DNA of 64,000 nt from assembly GCA_017506865.1 (NCBI GenBank), contig JAFCMP010000152.1, forward strand, positions 91,588 to 155,587. Direction: 5' to 3'. Positions within the stretch are counted from its first letter, which is position 1. Each line of letters starts with the position of its first letter. The position numbers and the translations under genes were made by a program. Of this stretch, positions 46,049 through 56,760 are shown piece by piece. Origin of the DNA: Tribonema minus. Lineage: Eukaryota > Sar > Xanthophyceae > Tribonematales > Tribonemataceae. The notes under the pieces were generated by a model. It did no database searches. It was given only the letters and a program-made list of their open reading frames with translations, and had not been told where the DNA came from.

Positions 46049-49000
46049 TCACGCTCCCGCCACCGCGCCGGAGCTGCTGCGCCGCCGCCACTGCCCCACC
46101 TCAATTCTCTCCACCATCTTTCTCACTCGGCCCGCCTCCACGAGCACATTGCCGCTGCCGCTGCCGCCGCCGCTGCCGCCGCTGCCGCGGAAAGACCGGC
46201 GAGTCAGCCGCTGCGGCTGCGACGCCGCGTCGCCAGATTGCCTTGGCTCCTGCTGCTGTGCGGGAGGGCGCGCAGCAGTGCCGCTCGGCGCGTCAAGCGT
46301 GTCTGCAGCAGCGGCGACGGGCGCGCAGCCGGTCGCATCGCCGCCGCGCTGCGCACACGCACTGGCATTGGGCGCTGCTGCCGGCGCTGCGGCGGCAGCA
46401 GCAGCTGGCCGTGCTGGCGCAGCCACAGCTGGCACAGCTGCGCTTGGGCTGTCAGACGCGCTGGTGCGTGCGTTGTTCTCATCGTCGGCGCTATGGTCAC
46501 CACCTTCAGCACTGGCGTGTTCCGGCTCGAAGTCTGCGTCATAATGCTCCGTGCCGTCGCTGCCGGCAGATGCGGGGCGCTGAGGGGACATGTGCTGTTG
46601 CGGTGCTGCTGCCACGTCTGCTTCTTCTGCTGCGGCCACTGCTTCTGCTGCTGGCGCTGCTTCTTTTGCTGCTGCCGCCGCCGCCGCTGCTGCTGCTGCC
46701 GCCGCCGCCGCCGCCGCCGCTGCCGCCGCCGCTGCTTCTGCTGCCGTCGCATCTGCCAGTGCTTCAGCTGGCGCCGCAGCCGCCTCCGCAACGCCTTGTG
46801 GCATGCCGCCGCCGCCATTGCCGCTGCTGCCGCCGCTGCCCACGCTGCTGCTCAGTAGCGGCGTGGCTTCGCGACGTGTGCTTGCCGAGACGCGCTGGCG
46901 CTTCGCAGGCGCCGCTGGCTGCCGGTCCCGCAGTGATTGCTGAGCGCTGCCGCTGCTGGTGCTCGCGCCACTTTCCTCGCGAGTTCGCAGCGCCGCTGCC
47001 GCCTTAGACGCGACGGCGTCTTCGGACGTGCGCTTCTGCTTCACTGCCGGCGACCGCTGCGGCGGCCAGCTGACGCGCTTAGCGCTGACAACCGCTTTGC
47101 CTCTGCGCTGCGGTGCGCCGGCGGCAGCAGATGCAGCGGCGGCGGCGCTCGTGACAGCTGTCAGCTGCTGCCGCGGCGCCGACGCCTTGCCGTGATCACT
47201 GCCTTCTGCACTCCCGCCAGCGACCGGTTGTGGTGAGGTATCGGCCCTCTGCGCGTCAGCTGCGTGCGGTGCGCTGGCGGCAGCAGATGCAGCGACGGCG
47301 GCGATCTCAGCAGCAGACTGCTGCTGCTGCGCCGCCACCCCCTTGCCGTGAGCGCTGCCTCCTGCACTCCCGCCAGCGACCGGTCGTGGTGAGCTATGGG
47401 CCGTCTGCGCGCCTGCTGCGTGCGGTGTGCTGACGGCAGTAGATGCAGCGATGGCGGCGCTCTCAACAACAGACTGCTGCTGCTGCGCCGTCAACCCCTT
47501 GCCATGGTCGCCGCCTTTTGCACTCCCGTCAGCAAATGGTTGTGGCGAGACATCGCCCGCTTTTTGGGAATCAGGGCCCGCAGCATCTGTATTTGACGGG
47601 TCTGAGCCTTCCTGCTGCAGCGCTGCCGCCGTTGGCTGCGCGCGCGGTGACTCTGCGTGCTGCGTGCAGTGGCTCTGCTGCTCGCTGCCATCTCTCGCTT
47701 CAGCGTCAGCGTGCAGCGCTGCTGCGGCGGCTGACGTAGCAACGCTCACCACATCTGCCGGCATCACATGCTCGTTGGAACTGGGTTGTTGTTCATCTGT
47801 TCTGTGGGCGGCTGGCTCACTGCTCGCCTTGCAGCCCATCGCCGAAGAGTCATCGCCGCTGCGCTGCGCCGCCGACACGCTGCGCGCACCGCCATCGCCG
47901 CCTGACCCGATCGCTTGAACGTGGCATGGCGCAGCATCCGTTGCTGCTGCTGCTGCTGCTTCCGCCGGTTTCCCGCACGGCGACGCCTGCATTAAGCCAA
48001 GCGCAGCAGTCCGCGCGCCCGCGTATGCAGACGCTGCGGCTCTCGGCGAACACCTTTCCGGCGGCCGCGCCGACAGCGCGCACGCCCCTGCGTCCACGCT
48101 GCGCGCATCGCAGGCTCTGTGGGCGCCGGCAGGCGGTGACGAGGGCAGTGTTGACGTGCCCGCATCAGGAGAACGTGAGACTGTTGAGCGGAGTGGCGGA
48201 CCGTGCCTCGGTGACCTCCGTGGCGACCCATCATCCGCATGCGCGCGGTGGGCCTGCCGCGGCGAGCGCTGCAGCCTCCGCAGGTGCGACTGCTGCTGCT
48301 GCCGCTGGTGCTGGCGCCACCGCTGCTGCTGCTGCAGCTCCTGCGGCGACCGCGCAGTGGCTGCAGGAGCGCGCCCCACAATGCGCGCTTGATGCCGGTA
48401 TGGGCTGTATGCGCCGCCCCGCGCCTCGGCCGACGGCGGCACCGGCAACCTCGCCGCCACCGCCGCCGTTGCCGCTGCTGCTGCCGCATCATCACCGACG
48501 CGGCGCGTTGCTACTGCTGCAGCTGCCAAAGCTTGAGCCGCTGCCGCTGCCGCCAATGCTTGAGCGTGCCTGCAGCGGTGCCGCGCCACAAGCGCCCGCG
48601 CCACCGCCCTGAACCGCTCCGCCGCCCTGCGTTTGCGCGCGCGCGCGCGCGCCGCGCGCCCGCGCGCCACCGCCTGCAGCCGCGCAACGCCGCGCCGCAG
48701 CGCCCCGAACGCGCGCCGCTGTCGCCGGCCGCGCGCCGCTGCCTGCAGCCGCGTCGCCGCGGCCGCGTGCGGTGGCGGCAGCACCGGCACCAGCGCCCCC
48801 CCCATGCGCCCCCCCGCCTGCATGCTGCAGACAAGCCCGGACTCCGCCGAGCCGCGCTGCTCCAGCGCCGCTGCGCCCGCCAGGTCCTCCCACGCCGCAG
48901 CGGCGGCGGCGGTGCTGCGCGAGACTTCCAGCGCCGCCGCGATGCGCAGCCACAGCGGCGCGGTGCGCGGGCCGGCGGCGCCGCGCAGCAGCATGCGCGC

Positions 49001-51037
49001 GAGCGTCGCGCTGCCGTGCAGCAGCGCCGCCAGCTGCGGCAGCGCGAGCACGGCGTCGTGCTCGCGGCATGTCTCGGGGCAGTAGCCGCGAATGTGGGCG
49101 GCAGCGGCGGCGGCGGCGCCGGCGGCAGCGGCGGCGCCCTCGCAGCATCGCGCCGTCAGCACCAGCAGGCGGCCACCGCGCACGTGTACAGCCTGCATGC
49201 ACGAGGGACGCCGTGAGTGAGTGCAAGGGTAAGCTCAAGCGGTGACTCCATCAGGTGGATAGGAGCGGGCGGTAGCAGACGCATCTGTCTGCGGCGACAT
49301 GTGCGATTGCAAGGCTCGTTCTGCCTTGGCATGCTTGCACAGTGCGCTGCTGACCAAATATTATCAAATACCAGAATGTGACGCCGGCACAGTTGGTACA
49401 ACCTCTGCCGCCTTTGGCGTCGCGAAGGCAAGTCCACAATATGTGCAGGGCTTGACTGAATGTTAATGCTCGTCAGCGCCTTCAACACGGCATGCAGCAG
49501 TCGCTCCTATATCGAACGTCTGAATGGCTGAATTGCTCGGCATGGCACCAGCTGCTAGCCTGTGAGCCAAGCCATGCTCGAAGTGTGGATAGTCGAAACT
49601 ACTACCAAGGACAGTGTGGTGGTATGAGCATACCCCATGTCCGAAGTTAATATGCACTAGAGAACATAAGTTTTCACCAGTTTGAGCTTTGGTACCTACA
49701 TGCTTGTTCAATGCCGCATCTTCCGTTCATGGGCGCAGCACCAGTTGCCAATGCCCACTGCCTATTGCTTGCCTGGTGGAAGAGCACGAGCCCCGTGTCC
49801 GTCGCCTGCGGGCACTCAATTGAAGTTGACGAGCCACTGCCGCTGCTGAGCGCTGGCCGCAGCAGCGACTCCGGCCAGCCCCACTGCTGCAGCTGCATCG
49901 CCACCAGACTCTTGTCCACGTGTCTATGGGCCGCCTTGCTCCTGTGCACCGGCTCCGGCGCCCTGACGCTGATTTCATACGACACCGAGGTCATGCTGCT
50001 GTTGGCAGCAGTGCTCGCGTGACACGGCTTGCTGCTGCTGATGCTGCAGCTAGCGCCACACAGCAGCGGCGTCGATGGCGGCGGAGGCGGCTTCGTCGCC
50101 GCCTGAGTCCCCGCACCGCCCTTCGGGTGCCTTGCGATCACGTATAGGCTCTTGGCTTGGCGCACGCGCTGCACATGGAAGTTGTTCTCGCGCTGTATTC
50201 TGCCCGCCTCCTTCCGACGCGCCAGCGCTGAGGCCGCCGCGCGCGGCAGGTGCACCCCCTGTTATGGCAGCACGTGGTGCATGTCATGTTTAGTTGCTGC
50301 AGCTAGGGGTGTTGACATGTCATGGCCACGCGCTTCTGTCCTCGGGCGCCAGCACCAGGGCTGTGCTTAAGTTCAACTTTGAGAGCTTGCTGTACCAGCT
50401 ACCTTGCTTGAGAAAGGATAATCAAATTAGGCGAGTCATTTTGCTTGTTGTAGGATAACAACAAAAGATGTTGGTTCTCCATGAGTGCCCACTGGAACAG
50501 GCAGCAATGGCCAGCGCAAGTAGAGCGACCTATCATGCTGGCACCAATGACAACAGGTGGCACAAAATCCTGACGCGCACACGCTTGGTGTTATTTATGG
50601 TACCTGTGGCTTTATCCTCCTGTGGTAAATGGCCGTCATGCGCTTCACCAGCCTGCTGTTGCTCCTGTCTACTGCCAGCAAGATGGCATTACGCAGGAGC
50701 TGGTGCTTCCTGTCTGCCTCCACGCCCAGCACCATCGAAAATGTCCTTGGCTCCGAGGAATCCACATGGGGCCGCACTGATCTGACGGTTCGCCTGCAAC
50801 GCTCACATGGAACAACGTGCTTGCAGGGATGAGGCGCACACGTCGGCGACGTTGATGGACAGAACAATGATTGCAGATGAAAAGGAGTTTTCGTCGACGG
50901 TCTCTTGATCGCACGTTAGCGCTGCTTACGCCAGCTTAGCGACCGTAAAAGCTTCAGCACGCAGCATACCTGTGCCAGACCATGTTCCCTCGAGCATCCC
51001 GCTCATCCACAGCTCGTCGTCTCGGCGACCCAGGCAT
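46049..51037 (-). CDS. CFAP97-like/IQ-motif protein (probable ciliary protein)
   Basis: Four exons, all phase-consistent: 51037-50970 (start), 50793-50604, 50258-49773 and 49192-46049 (stop), ~1295 codons. Exons 2-3 hold ILLAVDRSNSRLVKRMTAIY and LARRKEAGRIQRENNFHVQR, which together resemble the CFAP97/Hemingway (KIAA1430) domain, linked to cilia in other organisms; this is by eye. Exon 4 opens with AVHVRGGRLLVLTARC and carries two IQ-like calmodulin-binding motifs (TRLQAAARGRRQRRA and RLQAVARGRAARARARKRR, roughly 48.6-48.8 kb). It then becomes a ~750-residue Ala/Ser/Gln-rich tail with three ~45-residue tandem repeats (SPQPFADGSAKGGDHGK type, about 47.1-47.6 kb) and poly-Ala runs. The third intron begins GCAAGC, a GC-AG intron. 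No exon echoes are obvious here, unlike the neighbours. The domain call is moderate; the gene model is good. Confidence 0.75.
47130..47620 (-). repeat. In-frame tandem repeats of ~45 codons
   Basis: Three imperfect ~135-bp units encode SPQPxxxGSAxGxxHGK, QQQQSxxE and AAIAAS-type segments inside the last exon of the CFAP97-like gene. Unit length is a multiple of three, so the frame is kept. Confidence 0.8.
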
Positions 51038-51298
51038 GATGGCACCACCCCCACCGACCTACTAGTAGCTGGTTTTGCTAGAAAGGCTTCAGAGTAAGCC
51101 TACAGGAAGGCCAGGAAGCCCAGCAGTGCGGCGTAACACTGGCATACCGTGTCTTCATGCTGATCAATACAGCGCGCCGCGCCTTTATTGCCACGCAAAG
51201 GCTAGGCACGTCCAACTCAACTTGGCGTTACCTGTTCTCGGGAATACCGTTCCCGGGAAAATCTTGCAAAGTTGAAGTTCTTGGATTTGCAAAAGAAA
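51038..51298. promoter_or_regulatory. Compact divergent promoter region
   Basis: The CFAP97-like gene starts at 51037 (minus) and the methyltransferase-like gene at about 51299 (plus), leaving 261 bp for two promoters. It contains the palindrome-like CGGGAATACCGTTCCCG and AAGTTGAAGTTC near the plus start. No TATA element was assigned. Confidence 0.45.
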
Positions 51299-54200
51299 AA
51301 GATGATGCTCGTAAGCTGCCGATGCTATTTCGGCGGTGGGCCGCGGGTATGCAGAAGTCTAAAGAATGAGTTCAGGAAGCGATGTCTGACACCCTGCTGC
51401 CTCACCAGAGCCAAATCTACTCTAAGAATCGCACCAACTTCCAGACCGCCAAGAGCCCAGCATTCGGTTCTCCTGGCTATTGCAGGACTTTGTGCGACAG
51501 GACTCTTCTTGAAACAACAGCCAGCTCAGGCGTTCTGGCCGTTCACAAGCAGGTGATGACTCATGTACAACTGCAGATGGCAACTGTCAGGTAGAAGATG
51601 TGTGCAAGAAGGGGGTTCACACACACGCCTTTCACGGATGACTGCCTCACATGTTGCAGCACCGCCCAACGTCCCAACTCTCTGCAATATATATATGGTT
51701 TTTGTTGTCGTGCTCATGTAGTGCCATCTCATCCGATGGCACTGGCCTCTCTCAGGAAGCCCGCCTCGCCCTTCGAGTACCCGGAACTCAGGCGAGGTAT
51801 CAAGCGGCGCAATGCGGCGGAGACGGAGTTGCGGCTATACATGGAAGGCATGCGCAGCACGGTGCAAGACCTGGTGCAGCAGTTGCAGACAAGCAAGGTG
51901 CAGTTGCAGACAAGCAAGGTGCTCACGTCTGAAACTGACAACAGCCTGCTCACATGGCGTGCTGTCGTGAGCCAGCGCTTCTGAGGGGGATGGTGCTGCG
52001 TCGCTGAGCTGTCCCTGCGTTGACAGGTACGCAGCTGTTGACAGCAGTCGTAGCAGTAGAAGCAGCTGCACGAGGTGCCGTTGAAGCACGCCTCATTCCT
52101 CAGAGCAGACTCCGCGCCTTCTCGCGTATGGAGCACATCCCCTCAGCTGCAGCGGATGGCTCACTTTACGCGCACACGCCCACCTGTCATGCTGGCTATT
52201 GTTGTTTGAGAGCAAGTTCCATGCGCATGCCTTCATTTACCCGTCCGCATCCTGATCCCGCCTCGGGCGCAGCGCGCAGGCACACACCGAGACCTGGTGC
52301 TGTACAGTATGTATTGAGATTATCGTCTTTGTGGGTGCCGGCAAGGCTGCAGCAACGCGGCGCTGTGCACTGTATTAAGAATTCAATGCTGAGTCACGGA
52401 TGCCTGGGCGTGCAGCGCCCCCCTTCATTCAACTGTTGAACTTCAACAGCAGACCCCCCAAAGGCACATTAATCCATGAAATGTACATTTCCACACCTGG
52501 TAAACAATTGAGTACATGGGCGCATGTGTGCTGGCTGCCGTGCAGAATGTTCGCGTCGCCACCGACGCGCACATGCGGGCGCTGCACGCGGAATCCACTG
52601 CCACCTGTACACTTCAAAGTGCATGATATGTTCGCCAACTTCACTTTTCATGTGGCGAACACTGTGCCTTCCCCTCAACGGACCGCCATCTACATGTAAC
52701 GCGCACGCGCAACGTGCCGCCGCGCAGATCGACCGCGCGCCGCCTTCGACGCGCGCATGCGCGCGCTGCGCGCTGAGTCCGCGGTCATGTTTGGTGGCGT
52801 CATGTGCTTTCCCTTTGTGCGCTGAACAGTATTGTCGCCGCTCAATAGACAGTTACATACATGGCCGCATGTGCGGTGGCTGCCTGCCGCGCAGATCGAC
52901 CGTGCCGCCTTCAATGCGCGCGCTGCGCGCGGAGTCCGCCGACTTGTGTACACCATGAAGTGCACTGTGATGTGTGTACATACCTTGTACTTTTCGTGCA
53001 GCAAACACTCGTCACTTCCCTTGAACCCGCCGCCGCGCAGATCGACCGCGCTGCCTTCGACGCGCGCATGCGCGCGCTGCGCGCGGAGTCCGCCGCCGCG
53101 ACGCAGCGCATCGCGTACGGCGTGACGGACGACGGCGCGCGCGCGCGCTACGAGCGCGACTTTGGCTGCGCGCGCTGGACCGAGGCAGCGCTCGCCGCCG
53201 CCGCCGCCTACTCGCCGCTCATCGAGGCAAGCAACGCGCCGAACATCTTGACGCTGTACTTGGAATAGTATTCAGCAGAGCTGTGCTTTGTCGCTGAGTC
53301 GCCCAGAGCGGCAGCAGCAGCTGCGCCGTTTAACGGCTGTCGAGCCTACTCGCCGCTCATCGAGGCAAGTGCTTGCGCCACAAGGGTTTAGTGTTGAAGT
53401 TGGAGTAGGGTCGAGCAGCGCTGTGCTTTTCGCTTGCTCTGTGGGAGCAGCAGAGGGTTCTTTTCGGTTCAGCGTCAAGCCATCGCAACAATACGCGTGT
53501 CATTTGCTTCCTGTAATAAGCTCGGTAGCAGAGCAGCAGCCGCGGCGGCAGCAGCAGTGGGGTGTTGTTATCTCTGAGTGCTGGCCCGCGCATTACGGCC
53601 GCATAATGTCAACACTTTATTGACAGACACAGGCAGGGCTTGACGCCACCGCCACGCATGTCTGTTGTGAGGCAAGTGATGTGTCTTACAGGGCACGAAT
53701 CTCGTTTGCGAAGAGGCCGTTGTGGGTGGGTGTCACAGGGTTTGTAGAGTGAAGGCTAGGTTTAGGGTTCGGGTTCGGGTTAGCAGCAGCACCTTCACCA
53801 CCATCAGCAGCAAGTGTCGTCACTTTACCACTTGGTGCATCTAGCTTGACTGCCACGTGCGTCGTGCCGAAACAGAACCACGTAAGGAATAACAGCACCC
53901 AGCATCACTGCAACGCATGCCGATGTACTGCCAGGTTGTGCACATCGTCCGCATGCACTGCCATTGAGTTGCGGTCATTGCCAGCTTGAAGTTCACATCG
54001 TCACTTTCAGGTGCACTCTGCCGGTCGCGATGCAGCAGGGCAGGCTGCTGTAGTGCAGATAGTCAATGTAATCAACATGCGATGCGCGCTTTGGCGTGCG
54101 CAACGTAAGCGATAAACATGCATCACCCTTACTCCTGACCCCTATACCTAGTCCCAACCCTAACCCAACCCTCAGCTAACATCCTAGTCGGCGCTCGTCT

Positions 54201-55737
54201 CGCATACTTCGCGATGCCTTAAACGTCACAGGGCGCAATACCACACTCTCGGCACAATGGCGGGGCTGAGAGTCAAACGCAACAATGCAAGCTGCCCGAC
54301 ACACCATCTCACGCGCTTCCCAACGCATTCCTGCTCACACAGTGTGGCGCAGAGCCATTTGGGAGGGGGGCGGGGTGTCAAACAGTCATTGACTGGTGCA
54401 AATACAACCTCTTTGCGGATACGTTTCTGCTAAGCGCGCTTGTGGGACCATCAAGTGTGAATGCTTACTGCGCAGATTGGTGCGGGGACGCGGCCACTTA
54501 TCCTAACCCTAACCCTAACCTAGCCCTCAGCTCACGCTCCCTACCGTCTGCGCATGTCTCACGTACTTCACACCTTTCGCAGGGCACACTCTCGGCACAA
54601 CACAGGCCCCAAAATGCCAGGCACACCATCTCACGCACTTCCCAATGCGTTCCTGCTCACATACATGGGCGCGGCACGTGGTCACTGGCAGCGGGCGCTG
54701 TCGCGCGCAGGCGCACCCCTCATGTTGATCCTCAACTCCAGCTCTCACTTTCAATTAACACTCAGCCCCCGCTTTCTGAGTTGGCGCATGTCTCACATAC
54801 TTTGCGATGCCATCGGCGTCACGGGGCGCAACCTCACGCTCCTGTCACCGTGCCATGCCCGAACTCTTCAGCAGCGAAAAACCAACGCAACAATGCGAGC
54901 TGCCAGACACCATAGCACGCGCTTCCTGCTGCATTCCTGTCCACGCAGATCGGCGCAAGGCCAATTTGGGGGGGGGGGGGGGGGGGGGGGTGGATAGCAA
55001 CCGCCACAAATGAAAACGAATCAAAAGATCGAAGACAATATCGCCTCTCTGCCAATGCATTCCTGCTCACGCGCTTGCGGGACCACCACGTGTGAACGCT
55101 TGCTGCGCAGATTGGCGCGGGGCGCGGTCATTGGCAGCGAGCGCTGTCACGCGCAGGCGCGGACGTCCTCGCCTTTGACAACGGCTCCTCTCCGCAGCCG
55201 CTCGCCGCGCTGCCGCCCGTCGGCAAGGTCGCCCCCGGCGATGAGTCAGCGCTCAGCAAGGTGTCAAACGATGCTAATAATGCGTTCCTGACTGCCACGT
55301 TCGCGTGGTTGTCGTGCGCGGTTGTGTGAAGCGTGTGTGAATTCAGGCTGCGTCTTCGTACGGCGTGGCGGCTGTCGTGCTGTGCGCACCATAGCAGCAA
55401 ACCCGAGTGCGCCATCTGGTACCGGGGGATACACGGCCGCTGCTGCCGCTGTGCGCTCCGCGGCGCAGCACCCCGACCGCACGCTGCCGCTGGTATGCCG
55501 CATGGCGGTACTGCGCGCGCGATCCACGCACTTGAAGTAGATCAACTTCAACTCTGTGCTCGCCCGGAATGCCCCTATGCGCAAAGCCTGATGCCCATCT
55601 AGCAACACAATCTCTTGCTGAAATGAGCACATGCCAGCAAACCTGAGTGCACAACATGACAACAACCCCGAGTATGCCATCTGCTAACGGGGACGCACGG
55701 CCTCTGCTGCCGCTGCTGCTGCTGCTGCCGCCGCTGC

Positions 55738-55783
<46 letters not shown>

Positions 55784-56760
55784 GCTGCTGCTGCTGCGCG
55801 CTCCGCGGCGCAGCACCCCGACCGCACGCTGCTGCTGGTGTATCCGCCGCCCGGCGACATGGCGCTGCGCTGCGTGCGCGCGTATAGCGGCGACGTGATA
55901 GTCTACGTCGGGGAGGGGCGCGGCGGCGTCAACGCGGACAACGCGTTCTTTGCCGCGCTCGAGGAGGGGTGGCAGGTGCGTCGCGCAGCGCACGCGAGTC
56001 AGAGTCATGAGTGGAGACCGATGCGAGCAGTGCACTTCATGCAGGAGTATCGTGGGGCGAAGCTGATGCGCGAGACGCTTAGGGGCAGAGATAGGGTTAG
56101 GGTTAGGGTTAGGGTCAGGGTTAGGGTTAGAACCCTAACCCTAACCCTAACCCTAGGGCAGGAATATGGGATACATTGCGTGACGGCAATGGTGGCTCTC
56201 ACGCAGTTGAAGCGGGCTCGCCGCGCGCACGACAGCATAGGAATGAAAGCTGGAACATGATCGCGAGCATCTCAGTATCAGAATTAGAGTAGTTCATGCA
56301 GGTGCAGGTGGCAGCAGGGCAGTCACCATGCCGGCCATGCTGTTCTCAACAAGCGTGAAGGGGAGGGAGGTTGGCAGGTAAGCCGGTGCGTGAGGAATGC
56401 CACCAATATGTTCGATAGGGTATAGGCAAATCTAGGTTGCCTCTATCCCCAGAGGGCCTGTGCGCGAGCAACTTTCAGACCGCTTGTGCAGGCAGTGCCC
56501 AATCGTGGTAGGTGGATCGGACCACAGTGTTCATCTGAGTAAGTGACGAATCACGCTGCGGCAGTGCTCAAAACCCGAACGCAGTCACTTCAGAAAAAGG
56601 AAGAAGTTCAACTCGTGTCGCTTGCTTTTGGCTGCAGGTGGAGCGCGTCATCACTCTGGAGCCGTTCCCTGAGTGCTTTGAGCGCATGTTCATCCTGAGG
56701 CGCAAGCCGCAACAAGCAGCGGACCCGCCGTCCAAGCAGCCTGCCACGCCAGCCACGTGA
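51299..56760 (+). CDS. SAM-dependent methyltransferase-like protein, possibly plastid-targeted
   Basis: Proposed exons 51299-51552, 51660-51897, 53041-53226, 55111-55260, 55814-55975 and 56638-56760 (TGA), ~370 codons, phases consistent. The last four exons are firm: ARYERDFGCARWTEAALAAA, then a Rossmann motif I (PLIE joined to IGAGRGHW) with DVLAFDNG after it, then HPDRTLLLVYPPPGDMA, GDVIVYVGEGRGGVNAD, FFAALEEGW, and a final MFILRRKP strand. This matches a conserved uncharacterised SAM-binding family known from algae and plants; its substrate is unknown. Exon 2 is probably helical (AETELRLYMEGMRSTVQDLV). Exon 1 is tentative: basic residues, a hydrophobic stretch (VLLAIAGLCATGLFL) and QPAQA then FWPF, resembling a thylakoid-lumen signal with an A-x-A cleavage site. 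Exon 3 ends in a GC donor (GAG then GCAAGC). Introns carry many exon-edge copies. Confidence 0.72.
51898..51918 (+). repeat. 21-bp in-frame duplication carrying a second donor
   Basis: GTGCAGTTGCAGACAAGCAA G duplicates the last bases of exon 51660-51897, so AAGCAAG followed by GTGC occurs at 51897/98 and again at 51918/19. Use of the second site would add seven codons without changing the frame. Confidence 0.8.
52546..53040 (+). repeat. Acceptor-side echo array of exon 53041-53226
   Basis: GCGCAGATCGACCGCGC and up to ~60 further exon bases (CGCGCATGCGCGCGCTGCGC) recur with exon-start points at 52895, 52728 and 52546 (steps 146, 167, 182). The copy at 52546 is the most diverged. Confidence 0.9.
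53227..53367 (+). repeat. Donor-side echo of exon 53041-53226 with GC donor
   Basis: CCTACTCGCCGCTCATCGAG followed by GCAAGT at 53345-53370 copies the used exon end and its GCAAGC donor (boundary 53364 against 53226, 138 bp). Confidence 0.9.
53755..53785. repeat. Interstitial telomere-like tract
   Basis: GGTTTAGGGTTCGGGTTCGG GTTAG, a degenerate TTAGGG tract in the methyltransferase-like gene's intron 53227-55110. CCCTAA-type tracts also lie at about 54140-54175 and 54500-54525 in the same intron. Confidence 0.8.
54339..55110 (+). repeat. Acceptor-side echo array of exon 55111-55260
   Basis: The exon start ATTGGCGCGGGGCGCGGTCA and its flank GCGCTTGCGGGACCA recur with exon-start points at 54949, 54665, 54476 and, weakly, ~54339. 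The 54665 copy retains ~54 bases that would encode MGAARGHWQRALSRAGAP. The 54476 copy keeps ~45 bases of matching upstream intron. Confidence 0.85.
55440..55525 (+). repeat. Acceptor-side echo of exon 55814-55975
   Basis: CTCCGCGGCGCAG plus CACCCCGACCGCACGCTG and ~30 more bases repeat the acceptor and exon start, 345 bp upstream (start point 55469 against 55814). Confidence 0.9.
55700..55800. repeat. Long CTG/CCG trinucleotide tract before an acceptor
   Basis: About 30 mostly perfect CTG units with CCG interruptions, ending 14 bases before exon 55814-55975. A shorter version precedes the echo at 55469. Confidence 0.92.
56092..56157. repeat. Head-to-head telomere-like inverted repeat
   Basis: About six TTAGGG units (one reads TCAGGG) are followed immediately by about four CCCTAA units, able to form a hairpin of ~25 bp. 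It lies in the methyltransferase-like gene's intron 55976-56637. Confidence 0.95.

Noticed and set aside
46024..49245. Several long plus-strand Arg/Cys-rich frames
   Set aside because: Antisense shadows of the 3.1-kb last exon of the CFAP97-like gene.
56092..56157. True chromosome end or subtelomere
   Set aside because: Tracts are short, inverted, and lie inside introns of intact genes with genes on both sides.
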